A stretch of DNA of 64,000 nt from Enchytraeus crypticus (GCA_905160935.1 CAJHZI010000198.1:123501-187500); one strand, 5' to 3'; numbered from the stretch's first letter, positions 43,601 to 57,600 are shown. A program made the numbers and translations. Notes: generated from the sequence alone by a model not told the origin.

Positions 43601-46600
43601 ATCAATATGGTGAATTTAAAAAATAATATCAATATCCCAACTGAATTTCACTGACGGTATCAACAACGGATGATTGACTGATTTACAACGATTTTACTAG
43701 CCAGAATATTTTTAAAATAATCTATTCTCTCTCTCTTAGTACAATGCCTATTGTCAGGTCCATGGTATATAACGCCTCTACGCTTCTCTGTCTTCCGCTT
43801 TCCTCTTCTCATTATAAATAATCTATTATATGAACGTAGTACGATGACTCTACTAAATGCTTGACACGTGCGATTGCTGGAAGGAACAATCCAATTTATT
43901 TCTGTCTTTAATTCGTTCAGGGCCAGGAGTTCGCAGAGAACTACATGATCGAATACATGAGAGTGGACGGGTCGTCCTGGACAAAATTCAGAGACAGGAA
44001 AGGAAATGAGGTTATTGTCGCAGCTTTCTAATCATTTCGTTAATTAATTGATTAATTAAAGAACTTTTTCTAACGTCAATAATATTATGCGCATCAATAT
44101 TATGAATGTACTGTCAAAATTGTCAAAAAGTAATAACATGATTTCTTGCGGCAAATTTTACTGGCAAATACATTATACGTACTAGTATTGAGTATTATTG
44201 CATTCAGTTGGACTGTGTTATCTGAGTTCAAGTTATTTTTATCAGAAACTTATGAAGATAATCAAAAGGCGCAAAGAATGGTTGGTATCGTACATTACGT
44301 CCCTAGGTAGGTCTCCTTTGAATGACGTAAAGCATGTCAGGTAACTTCTGAAATTTTATATGATCGATCCTCGAAGTCAAAAATGTCGTCGGTTCGATTC
44401 CCGGAAAACTGATCTGATATTAAAATCTCAGAAAATCGTACGACCGGTACATAGGTAATGGACTAAAACTGCTTAATATGTATCTGTAATGTGCTATTTA
44501 AGAAAAGAGTGTTTGGACTTGTAGTATTAAAAGTGATAGATATCATCATGGATTATCACTATAATCTGTGTTTAACCTGTATAGACGAGTGTGTTTTTAA
44601 TCATTTTAGACGAGGAACGGGACGCTGGGACAATATTATAGTTTTTACGATCATCGAATTTCATTTCTAAATACAATTTACAAGCCATTTCACGGACATG
44701 TGTTAAAGAATCAACAATGCCTTAGAATGCGCGATATTGTCCCGCTCACAATGTCTGTACTATAAAACCAGGAGCTGTACTGATGATTTCGTAATTATTC
44801 TCACAGCAATAAAAGTAATAATAACAGCTCGACTGACCGGTCGATGCGTGCAGCAGCGCTGAATGCGTAGAGATGGCGACTGGAGATAGGGGACTGCTGT
44901 GGTGGAGGTTGCTGCGGTAGCTCAAATGTTCTGATGATATTTGTGCTTGTTAGCACGATGCTGATGATACAGGCTGGAAAACATGCGCATTTTAAAGTTA
45001 ATTCGGTCTTTACATACTCACTCGTCATCGCGTGCTGCTTTTGGCGTCTTGTTGGTGCAGAGTCCACTTGAGACGTCCCTGATATTGCCTTGTGGCACAT
45101 ATCCGAACGTTGTTGATTGATTGATTGATTATCCATTAGTAGGAAGTTAATATGCTCGTTTATTAGGTTTCGTTTCTAATGAATTCGGTCCGATTTATTA
45201 GCATATATGATCAGCAGCTCAGTGTCCGATATTTTTACTAGGCCTGCTGCATTAGTTTGATTAATAAAATTAGTTGAACTAGTAAAACTAATAAAGCATA
45301 GGTTTTGACTTATGGAACTTGTGAGATTTAGTAGAACGTTTTAGTTTTTATCTGTTTTATAACATTGAACCGTTTTCACTTACATAGTTATTTGTATATA
45401 ACGAACTAATGGGCTCTAAGAAAGAACATTTAACTAAGACAACTTGCCACTATCCTAAAGTTAGTTCAGCCTGCTAAAGTCACCATCCGTGATCTTACCG
45501 AATTGCCTTTCGGACCTCTCAATTACACCTCCATCCTGTAGAACTCTTACTGTAAGAGACACAAACGCATCAACAAGAAGCTTTCGACAATTGTAAGCAT
45601 CGATCAATTGCTATATGACAAGCTGCCAGTAACGACGACTACAAGCAATAGATAAAACATAAAATGTTAAATTAATGATCGCTATTAACGGAAGTAATAA
45701 CATTGTTATCAGGTAATAACGACTTTTGATAAAAGTCGATTGCAGTGTACGGACCTTCAGTTGTATTCTAGAGATTTACAGTTGTATTATTGTACAACAA
45801 AGTCGCTTGCAGTGCAGGCCTATAGCCGTATTTTACAGATTTACAGCTGTACTATTGTACAGCAATCATCGATATGGTACAACAGATTAAAAGTACAACA
45901 TTAATTTTACAGACGAATTCTTTTACAAGGAACGTGTCATTTTGATACCAAAAATTCATTTCAAGCGATTATACACTATCGATTTGTTAAATGAAAAACA
46001 TTTTACATCTTCTTTAATAAATATTATATCATCCTTTAAAATCATCGAAATATACTTGATAGAAATACTATTCGGAGTTAGTCTGTAAAACAGATAAAAC
46101 CTTCTTAGGTGTATTATCTTTTGATGTATTTCATTTTAACACATACATGCATGCGAAGAAGCTATATATGTAATAATAACTTAACAATTTGCGCTTTATA
46201 GAGGTAAAAAGGTGACTTTTCTAGAGATGAATGTCACTTGACAGTGATAAAACGTAGATGTATTTTGCGTGAATTTTATGAATTGTGAATACACAACTCT
46301 GGTTGTTTGCATGTCTGTATTTGTCTGATTTAACGGCAGCTGATTTCGGGAAATGATAATCCATTTGAAGCGAAGTCTCGGAACCTGCTTCCACCGGTCA
46401 TTGCGAGGAAGATACGCATCGTTCCGTACAGCGCCCATCCTAAAACTATCTGCATGCGCGTAGAGCTGTATGGGTGCGATTGGCATGGTATGTATTGGTC
46501 TATGTATTACAAAAACATTAGGATATATATTAAAATCGTCCTAGTTTAATGACAATTTCTTAATTAACTAAATATTGTACCGTCGTACTTAATAGACCGA

Positions 46601-49600
46601 AATTCCAGCTTTTGAAATATGATATAAAAGCCCCTGACACCATAACGTTTTACTTAGAAAAACGAGTAGACTACGCAATTAAAATGTTCAACATAGATCC
46701 GGGTTTCAGACTGTAGAAGCTCTCCATGGACAATCTTTAGCAGTGAAAATCTTTGAAAAGGGTCAACTTTCGAGTGATATAGTTAAATATGAGCGACCCA
46801 GGTAATTGTGAGTGACCTAGTTAAATGTGAGTGACCTAGTTAAATGTAACTTACCTAGTTATTTGTGAGTGACCCGGGCTATAGCCTTATGAGAAATAGT
46901 TCGCTTGCATCTCACTATCTACGTCCTCATAGGGATAGTACATTGGGATTAAATGAATTGCATAAGATCTATTCAAAAAGTTGTAAATGAGATATAAGTT
47001 TCAGCTCTCGAAAGCGATATCCGTTATGAACAAACCAAGGATTTGAACCCACACATGCATATTTGCGGTCGAATGGGCCTATATTTGCTTGCACACAGAC
47101 TCACTCTGAAGTAAGTTCGTCAGATTTATAGATCAAATAAGTTGACTAATAATATATAGGCTAATATTAAGTAAATCTAACGGCGCAATAATGTACATTT
47201 TAAAAGATCATTATATCGACAATATGGTGTTTCTGTGCTTCTTTCCAGACAGACTGCTCTCCTATTCCATGCCACAGGGAGAGAGACGTGGCAACGACAT
47301 AGATCTGCTGGACATCACGTATGATGGGATGATCCAGGAGTCTCTTCTAAGCGGAGGTCTGGAGTTAAGTGGTGGGCTGGGTCAACTCACTGATGGCGTT
47401 GAGGGGCCCCATAATTTTCGCCTTGACCCAAACGAGATAGGCAGGAAGGGCTATGATTGGGTTGGCTGGAAGAATGATACCATTGATAGGCCTCCCATTC
47501 AGGTTACCTTTGCATCTAAATGATGCAATCAGCTAGTTTACTGCGTATTATGTCCCCAAAGATCGTAGAAGATCATGGTTTTACACAGAAATCAAGATTC
47601 AATTATTCATAGTAGACCTACTTTCATGTTTACAGATCTTTGAGTTCACTTAAATATAGTCGATATTTAGTATCTATAAAACTCCTATTAGAACGTGAAA
47701 GTCTTCGGATAAGTGTACTATTAAGAGTTCGTGTATGTTTGCTGACGACACTTCTTCATGAATTATAAAAGTTCTACTTACGTAGCACCTTCAGGACCAT
47801 GCTTCATCGTTTGGGTTTCATCATCTGAAAATCCTCAGAATATTGGAAATTTAAAATAAAATATATATTGGCGATAAACACTGAAACAGGTATTAATTTT
47901 AATAAACCTCGTCTTGTTGGGTTACAGAGTATTTTTTATTTTCATAGATTACTGTACATCTAGCGTACAGTTTCTACAAATCTTTACTAACAATGTTTTC
48001 TGCTGTTTACTTTTAGGTCAACGTTCCACTGGCTAACTATAATAATAATTAATGACGATACATTCAATTACATTATCATTTGTTAGATGGTATCATTCTT
48101 CACACCATCATTGCGTATGTAAATCAACTCTATTAAACTATATTTGTTTCTCTACAGATTTTGTTTGAGTTTGACGGATTGCGAAACTTCACTTCGGCGC
48201 GGTTCCACTGTAACAACATGTTCAGCAAAGAGGTACGGGCCCCGCGCAAGGCCCGCCTCTACTTTGCCGCCACGACGAGCGGCTACCAGGAACAGCCGGT
48301 GGTGTTTGAGTACATGAGAGACACGCTGATCGAGAACGCTCGCTACGTAATTGTACCCATACCCTACAGGGTGGGCCGATTCGTTAGAGCTGAGCTGTTC
48401 TTCGATGCGAAGTGGATGATGATCAGCGAAGTTCGATTCGATTCAGGTCAGGTTTATTGTCAGCTGGATATGTATCAGTTAATTTATCAGTTAATCTGTC
48501 AGTTAGTTTAGTAGTTAGTCTATCAGTTGATCTTCCAGTTAATCTATCAGTTAATCTATCAGTTAATCTATCAGTTAATCTATCAGTTAATCTATCAATT
48601 AATCTATCAGCTAATCTATCAGTTAATCTATCAGTTAAGCTATCAGTTAATCTATCAGTTAATCTGTCAGTTAATCTATGGGTGTTATATCAGTGAATCT
48701 ATCCGTTAATCTATCAGTTTTCTCTCAGTTAATCTTTCAGTTAATCTATCAGTTAATCTATCAGTGTTCTATCAGTCAATCGTAAGCGATATCTATTTAT
48801 TTTCCTTTAATCAAGTAAGATATATATGTATGGGCAGTTTTGAGCCTGTTATTTGCCAATTATTAAATATAATACTACGTTAAATATTCTGCGTTTATTG
48901 TGTAATTTAATTTGTAATTGAGCACCTGTTGGATGGTGTACCTGACTTCAAACGTTGACAATTGATCAGTATAGGCCGTTGATCTGAATATTTAGTGAAT
49001 ATTTGGGGTATCAGAGCTGGTGCTGTGTCCGGGTCACTGAATAGTAGAACAACCGTCAACTGCACCTGTTGTAAGAAGGTACTGAGCAAAAAACTTAAGA
49101 AGGCAAGGGGAACCATCTCAGAAGCCATATTTTTCCCATGCTATAGGCTACATTAAGTTGTGGGTAAGGCATAGCCTTTTGTGGAAAAGATTAACTCGTT
49201 AATCGCGACAGTGCTCATGATGGAGCGAGATATTAATGTGAGTAGGAATATGCATTTGGACTTGTCAAATGGTAGAAGACGAGAGAGGGATCATTTTGAG
49301 GAACAAACTTCAGAAGAGCAACCATAAAAGTGCTTCTTTCGTTAAAGACAGCATCGAACAATATAGAACTTTTTGTATAGAATCCTTTTGTATAAAACTA
49401 TACAGCTAATCCGATGAGCAAAAGACAAAAGGGTCTAAAAGCGGTATAAATCAAATTCTGGTAGCCAGTCAAAATATATGACGTGAAAATAAAGGAGGTT
49501 CTATTGACTCTCGTTACTGACGTGTATCAGATAGAAGAGAATTATTATCAAAAAGGTCTTTAATTGCATATAGAACTGTTCATAGGAAAGAAAGACTGTT

Positions 49601-50549
49601 GGAATGCGAGGAAGTCCTTCAAAGATAGGATGAAAAGAACTCCAGTAATTGGATTAGTAAACCATAAAGAATACATCCAAATTCTAAAACACACGGTACA
49701 GTATATAAATAATAAAATTTCCAATCTTTCCGTCACATCACGGATTAAAGTTACCCAACTTTGTAATCATTGTACGAATATTCTCTAAGCATTTATTCAA
49801 GTATGTACAGATGCTTTAATGGACAGCTTTATGCTTTTTCTATTTGGTGTTTATAGAGATAGTGACGGGTGATTACGTAGAGGGGGTGATTGTGCCCCAT
49901 TCTCTGAGTCAGCCCCCCTACCGACCTTCTCGTAACTATCCTGCTCAGGATTACATAGAACCAGGTCTGTGGAATTAAATACGTAGCATTCATTACAGGA
50001 TGTGTAATAAAGTAGCATAGCGTAAGTATTACAAAAAGGTTTAACGGTCAATTCTCATCCAAGGATGATGCTAAGGTTGATATAAGTTATATGTTGTAGC
50101 AGAGAATGACTTCCAGTTTGTAAATTACATGGAACTTAGCATATTGTATACATTTGTAACTTAACTTAGTGTGGAGTACAGGTGTGAACAATTACATTGC
50201 TGTGCATGTCTGTGAGATAATACACCAGGATGTATAGGTTTATCTAATCATCATCATCATCTACTTACCAGTTTAACTGAGCTCGAGATAAGAATAGTCC
50301 TTTTTTGCATTCGATCAAGAGAATTTTGTAGCAGTTTCTGGAGCCTAGGCGCCCAACAACTGACGTTGTTTTGGATCTTAGTGTTTTGTCGTCACTTTTT
50401 ATGATACGTGCAGTGCACGGTTGTCTATTCTGCAGCAACCCGGATACAACACGGGTAGTTTGTTTTAATAATGATATATATATATATTGTAATTATATAT
50501 ATAAATATATATACATTATATATATAAATATATATATATATAAATATAC

Positions 50550-50593
<44 letters not shown>

Positions 50594-51393
50594 TGTGAGT
50601 AAAAAAAAACATGTGCGCAGTCTCTCGCCCATAACTTTGGTATTAGTGAACCGATTTTTTAAATTCTTGCAGAGGTATAATCAGGAAAACATTTGCTATA
50701 AAATAACATTAAGTGACTCTGTTAATTATTATTTTTGCGTTGAAGCAGTGCTTGAAAATATGCGCGACTGACAATATTCAGTTTAAGTAAATCAATCGCT
50801 ACAGAACGTTTATAAATCCAGTGGAACTAACAATGAAACACACGAAACAAACAGTGTCATATAGCTACTGTCAACTGTCAAAGCATATGCTCAAAATGTC
50901 CTCCTTTGGCGCGAATACCAACACGGAGACGCTTGCGCTACTCATCTATTGCTTTATCAATGACAGATTGCCTCATGTCTTGCCAAACGTCCACCAGGCG
51001 TTGCTTCAACTCGTCCACGTTATTTATTTTCTTCTTTTCGGCGTAATTTCTTTAATAAGCAATCTGGCCCTCCCAGCATCCAGTTTTTTTGTTGGAAATT
51101 CGGCAATCAATCAATCAATGTGAGCCGCAACCCTTTAAGGGGTACAAGTTTTTGTGAGCTCTTAATCTGCTTTAGTAAACACCATTTTAAAATCTCAACA
51201 AAGACAGACTATGTTTGTCAAATCGTCTGTTATTGTTTAAAATATACCGGAATTGTCACAAAAACTAGATTTAAGATTGATACTTTTCTTCTTCTTTATA
51301 ATCCTGAAACAATTTTCAAAATCGGTTCACAAGTGTCAAAGTTGTGCACGAAATACTGCGCACATGTTTTTTTATGACTCACAGTGTATATTT

Positions 51394-51451
<58 letters not shown>

Positions 51452-51581
51452 TACATATATTATGTATATACACATGAATTCATATATATATAAATGTATA
51501 TTATATATATACATTTTATATATAATCTATACTGCATATATTATATATATACATGTATATATAAATATGGGCAGCAGTAGG

Positions 51582-51642
<61 letters not shown>

Positions 51643-54600
51643 CGTTAAAATGGCATTAGGTGACTACGAGGGCAGTCCAAACGTGGTGGCGGGTGGAAAG
51701 ACTCCTGCTTCCACTCCAGCTCGACCTCAGAACGAGCAGATGATCGGCATCGTTGTGGGCGCCATCAGCATGACGCTGCTGCTGCTCTTCGCTGTCGCGT
51801 GCGTGTGCGTCATGCGGCGTCGTAGTCTGCGCAAGAAGTACGCGCACTGCGGGGCCAACGCTGCCGAGCGCAGTCACATGAACGCCCCCTCAAGTCTGCC
51901 CTCAGCTGATATTGGCTCCATGAATCCCGGAGATCTCCCGCCTGGTAATAAACTTCTGGTAAATGGTTTGCTCTATGGTGACGGGATACCCGGAGATGCT
52001 TGGATTGACGGCAGATATGTTGGGCGTGGGATGGGAGATCCTCCGGATGTGTACAGGGAACCCTGGGATGGGATTCAACTGAGAAAATTACCGGACCCTC
52101 CTGCCTATCCTCAAGATGCGGCCGGTATGCACGAAATTTGACTCTTAGATTTCTACATCAGTTGTTTTTTCATTGCCAGTTGCAAATTTTTATATAATAA
52201 TTCCAGGAAGTATTTAATGTTTCTCTCTCTCTGGTCTTCTGCCAAGTCGAAGGTCCGACGTGCATATTCGTACCAACATGTTGCTTTCACTCTCCGTAAA
52301 GAGCATTCCATTGATTAACGAGTTAATTTCTTCTCAAAAAGGTAAACCTTCTCCGCCTATAGCTGCCGAATAATACGGCTTCTGAGGTGATTTTTTGCAT
52401 TGCCTTCCTCAGCTGGTTCATGCTCAGGCGCGTCTTATGATACCTGCATTTTACTGTTATTTATTAAGCTGTCCGGACACAACACGGGTATTAAATATCA
52501 TATTTCTGTAAGCTCTTTTACGTGGCTGTATGGTATCTCTGACCGTCTTTCTATTCATCTGTCTTATGTCTCTGATGACCGTAGTATATTATAGGCAGAT
52601 CATTGAACCCTCTGTTTGAAATAAGTGGTCCAGATAAACACCAAGTAGCAGTGGAGCTGCCGTGTAGCAGAATTTTCTATTCAATTCACTCTCTCTTAGT
52701 GCACTGTCTACTGGCAGGTCCATTGTATTTAATGCCTCCACTCTTCTCTGTCTTACGCTTTCCTCTTCATTTCCACACATGAGTGGCTCTCTAAATCATC
52801 TAACATACCTAATCTCGGCCTGCCCCTGCCTCTTTTTCCTTCAATGCACTATAGGTTGCTTTATTTATTAATGTCCTTCACTGATTGTATTCTCATCAGT
52901 GTTGTGTATGATTTCAAACCTAAAGGGAAATAATTTTGATTTTAAAATCATTTTCTGTCTGATTTTAGTTTAAAATCATTTATAAATAATTTACCCCACA
53001 CTGCTTCTCATTTCATATCAAGCTTTAGATGGGGCTCATTTTTCGCCAAGGCGGCTCTATTAAGATAAGTTTTGTTTATTTGATGCACCTGTTAATTTCC
53101 ACGTAAATTACATCAAATTAAGTTGAAGTTTGTTTGAGACTTGTATGTACTTATCATGTTCATTGATTTATCAATCGTACTTATTTACTATTCATTTATA
53201 TTTTTATCAATCTTTTTCACTTAGTCTATCATCACTTACGTTTATTTCTTACTTCTTTATCAATCTATTCGTCTATCAATTATTTATCTTAATTATCAAT
53301 TTAGTCTAGTATATTTCATTATCGCACAATGTGTAGATTATCTATCAGACACGAACACCTCTACCTACGCCGTGCCTGACATGATACCAGTACGATGCTA
53401 CCAAACTCTTGGGGGATCAGGTCCCCAGGCGACCTTCAAACCTTCATCTGGGGGCGGCAGTGTAGACCCTATCCCACTTTCAGTGTCCAACAAACTTCAC
53501 CCTAGCGTCATCTTCACTGGAGTGGACGCCATCAGGTTCTTGATCTCTTTCATTTTGAGCATATTGTTCTATTTTTGTCAATTACAATACAAGGTCAAGG
53601 CCATTCTCTCTCTCACAAAGTCCATTGCTTCTTGTAAAGAAAAGCGCAGGATAAATATTTGTTGCGCTAGTCATATTTAGTTGTTTTATAAGTACATTTT
53701 TAGAGATCGAATAATTGAATATGACTAATTATAATCTATATTCATGTGTCTAAAATGTGAATAATATTGAAATCTGACTTATCATTCTTTATGCATATGT
53801 CGAATATAGCCAAATGACTAATAGTAATAGAACTAATAGTAAGTAGAACTAATAGGAAGTGGAACTAATAGTAAGTAAAACTAATAGCAACTAGAACTAA
53901 TAGTAAGTTGAGCTCATGATTTAATTAGCCGTCGTAAGAGATATTTAATTTTGTCAACATAATTTAATATTTTAGGTTGAAAGGCGCCTGTGGTAACACC
54001 ACACTCGTGGTACCCCCAGACGTGGAGAGGAACCTGTGGGTGGGGGATGTGATGGAGCTACCTAGAGACAGTCTTCAGGTAGTGGAAAAATTAGGAAAAG
54101 GGTTATCTGGCGAGGTGAGTAATCTACTCAATTTTGAGTGACCAATTTAAGTGTAAGCGACCTAGTTAAATGTGAACGACGTAGTTAAATATGAGTGAAC
54201 TAGGCAGATGTAAGTGATCTAATTAAATGTGAGTGACCTAGTTAAATGTAAGTGATCCAGTTAAATGTGAGTGACATAGTTAAGTGTGAGTGACCTAGTA
54301 AAATCTGAGCGACATAGTTAAATCTGAGCGACCTAGCTAAATGTGGATGACCTAGTTAAATGTGAGTGACCTGTAGTTAATTAATCAATTACTAATTGTA
54401 GTTATTAACTCTTATAATTTATGTTTTATAATATATTATTTTCTTATTAATAGATCATAAAACGCTTAAGTCAAAATTAGATTGAGTTATATGCCAATGG
54501 AATCTCTAATTAGCATTAAAATGGACGGGACAATTACATTTTTATTTTGTAGTACGAATTGATTGTATTGTGCAGATCCACATTTGTGAAACAGTAAATA

Positions 54601-57600
54601 ATCTCGATGCGTCTAATCCGGAGAATAAGGCAGGGCTTCAAATCGTAGTCGCCAGGATCTGGAATAAAAACTCCAGTGAAATGGCAAGGTTTGTTATTTT
54701 ATAAATATAAACTTAAACTGCCTTTGAATATCAGAAAATCACTCCCTCTATCTCGCTTTCTTCTCTCTCTCTCTCTCTCTTTCTCTCTCTCACTGTCTCT
54801 CTCTCTCTTTCTTTCTTTATCTCTCTCGTCTCTCTCTCCATTTTGATAACATAAGCTTGAGGGAAAGTTTGCATCAAAATGTGGGGGACGACCACCTTGA
54901 CCTGCTCTGGTTCTGCCACTGATGCTAGTTACTATTCTACTAATGTACTAGTCTACTAGTATACTAATGTACTAGTCTACTAGTATATTAGTGTACTAGT
55001 GTACTGGTGTAATGGTTTCCAAGGATTGTAATTACGGCTCGAATAAGAGAAGTTCAAAAAAGTAATATTTCGAACTCGCACTTAGCTATTTAAACAAATA
55101 GCCGTTTTCTAAATCTAAAGAAATACATGTACAATGTTGAATACAAGAATTCAGCATTGATATTAGCCTAGTAATACTTCTATTGGTTAGGGTCATAGTT
55201 GAATTATAATATTTCTTTTTGTGTTCCTTCAACAAAATTAGAGTGCTCCTGTTTTCCACTGCCATATCGAACAATATAGAGCCAAAACCGATGCGAATGA
55301 ACAGAAAATAATTAAAGGAAGATCGAGACTATGAATTTGTAGCATATTCATATGTAGAAACTAAGCAAAAAGATGGCGATCAAACTAGAATTTCGTGGAC
55401 CTTCCTATAAACAGTACTCTGGGCTAGAGCGACGAGAGGCAGGTTAGTAGCATCTCTCTCTCTCTTAGTGCACTGCCTACTAGCAGGTCCATGGTATATA
55501 ACGCCTTCACTCATCGATATTTTCCATTCTTCTCTTCTTGTCCACATATGAGTGAATCTTTAAATCATCTATAACATTCCTTTTGATATACCATTATTCT
55601 TGGGGGATTCTGCTTATGACGAGGTGGGCCCCCTATGCCTTCCTCAGCTTCGACTACCATTTACTGGGCAGTGCGTCATTCCCTGAGCATATAAACAGCT
55701 TAATTTATGTTCCAGGGCTGGATTCAGTCAGGAGGTCTTCGCTCTGCGGTGCCTCAGAGATCCTAACCTGATGCGCTTGCTGGGGGTGTGGTCAGAGGGT
55801 GACCCCCTGGGTATCGTTACAGAGTACCCGTGCTTCGGTGACCTCAAGTACTTCCTCCAGCAGCACGTCGCCCAAGAGAGCACCATCGCTAGGCAGAAGG
55901 GCTCCAGTTCTCTGAGGTAGTTCCATGCGATCTTTCATTCAGGTGTTCTGTCAAGAGAGATAGAACCAATCAATCATTCAATAAGAATTTAACGTCCGGT
56001 TCCTCGCCATAAGGCAATGTCAGGGACGTCGAAGGAAGAAGATCGTAGGCTTTGTTTTTTCAGAAATCTCCATAAACAGCATTTGTTATCTGATATGCTT
56101 TTGTTGGAAATTCCGTATTCATCATTGAAATAACATATATTTTATGGTAACTCTCTCATTAGCAATAATAAGATTTGAATTATATTGTCTATCAATAGCT
56201 GAAGCGATGTGAAGATCTGAACTTCGCAATTTTTAAAGTTTACAGTAAGACTAATTTCTCTGTAGCCGGTAGTAATGTCGATAATAAATCCAACCGCGGA
56301 TCAGTATTTGTAGCTTTAAATCCTAGGCTCTCCCGTCACTGACATCGCTTTCACAGATATTGCTTCGAAAGATGAAACTGACGTTAAGGGCGGCTTACTT
56401 TACATGCTTATTATTAATTGCTTCACACAAGAAATGTGCCAAGGAATGTATGAATGCAGAACGAATGACTACCAAAGATTCGTAACGTGATGTAATGATA
56501 GTAATACGGATAATTTGTAAACTCTATTATATCTTCTTTATTCGTCAATATTTTACAGACAGTTACAGACAGAAAGAACAGAAAACAAATCAACATCAAG
56601 AACATAAAAAAGTAAAATCAAAGTCGAAATCATAGAAAATCGAAATAGACCACCACCAATTAGACAGTTAGAGCCCAGAGATATAGTTAATCGTATCGGG
56701 ATACTTACTTCACCTACAAGTGGTTAACCAATTAAAGGCGGTAACTAAAAACTTCGATTTATTTATTTTAGTTTACTTCGATTAATTATTGAATGCATTT
56801 ACAGATTCCAGTCTACATGCTTGATAGTTAACTACATAACTTGAAAACAACTTTCAAGAACACTAGAGTATAACCTAACAATTTTATTATTGATTTGTTA
56901 AAGTTACGGCTGCCTGATCTACATGGCCACCCAGGTAGCGTCAGGCATGAAGTACCTGGAGACCCTGGGCATCGTTCACAGGGATCTGGCAGCCCGCAAC
57001 TGTCTGGTGGGCGTCCAGTGCTGTGTCAAGGTCTCGGACTTCGCTATGAGTCAGCCCAGTCACATCTCCGACTACTGGAGACTCGATGAGCACACGCTGC
57101 TGCCTGTCCGCTGGATGGCTTGGGAATCTATACTACTGGTTTATCTTCTTCTTTCTCACTCGCTCTCAAGTTATTTAACAAATAATAGGTCCCGGATGTA
57201 TATTCTTACTTTCTGACCGGTTTAACGCAGTTAAAGGAGTTCTCTGAGATACAAATCTAGATAGATCTTCTTTTTTTTCTTCCAATAGTATTCACAAATG
57301 ACATACCGCATGCGTTTACAATGTTTCCTTTCTTGGTTGCTGTTTTTGTAGTTTTCATTGTTTCCTCCTTTTACTCTCCAGGGTTATTGGCAGTTGTTGC
57401 CTTTTGTTGTAGAGGATCTATTCTATAGGACAGATCTGTTCTTGATCTATTTCTTAATGTCTACAGAAACGTACCTATCGATTAAGAATAGATTGATCTT
57501 ATCTATTTATATTTATGGCCTTCATGAAGTTAATGTGATAGTGGAGTGTGAGGCAATTACGCTTTCCACTTTTGTATTGTACGACTTTGACTGCAGGGTT

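Larger units (their letters stand above)
39484..43920 (+). other. DDR intron 3
   Basis: GTAAGT...TTCGTTCAG. Holds a 16-bp minisatellite, a family C SINE, a LINE C-terminus fragment, a near-perfect palindrome at 42521-42557 and a short LINE 3' end. The rest, including 41520-43720, is AT-rich with no supported gene. Confidence 0.85.
44011..46339 (+). other. DDR intron 4
   Basis: GTTATT...GGCAG. Holds a family C SINE (44330-44575) and a family B repeat (45005-45132). The stretch 45140-46330 is AT-rich with no other feature seen. Confidence 0.85.
48447..51659 (+). other. DDR intron 7
   Basis: GTCAGG...CATTAG. Holds the 12-bp array, a family E repeat, a second family E piece (50384-50460), and a Tc1/mariner element flanked by (TA)n. 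The interval 49300-50370 has no recognisable feature. Confidence 0.85.
52125..53348 (+). other. DDR intron 8
   Basis: GTATGC...TATCAG. Contains a family E repeat (52221-52492), a LINE 3' end (52682-52845), then AT-rich DNA with TTTATCAAT-like text. Confidence 0.85.

Noticed and set aside
49564..49788. 74-codon open frame in intron 7
   Set aside because: No homology recognised, no splice context, AT-rich composition.
53536..53680. Extension of DDR exon 9 into the open frame that follows
   Set aside because: It ends in a stop without a usable join to exon 10; ending at 53535 fits phase and homology. A truncated isoform by intron retention remains possible.
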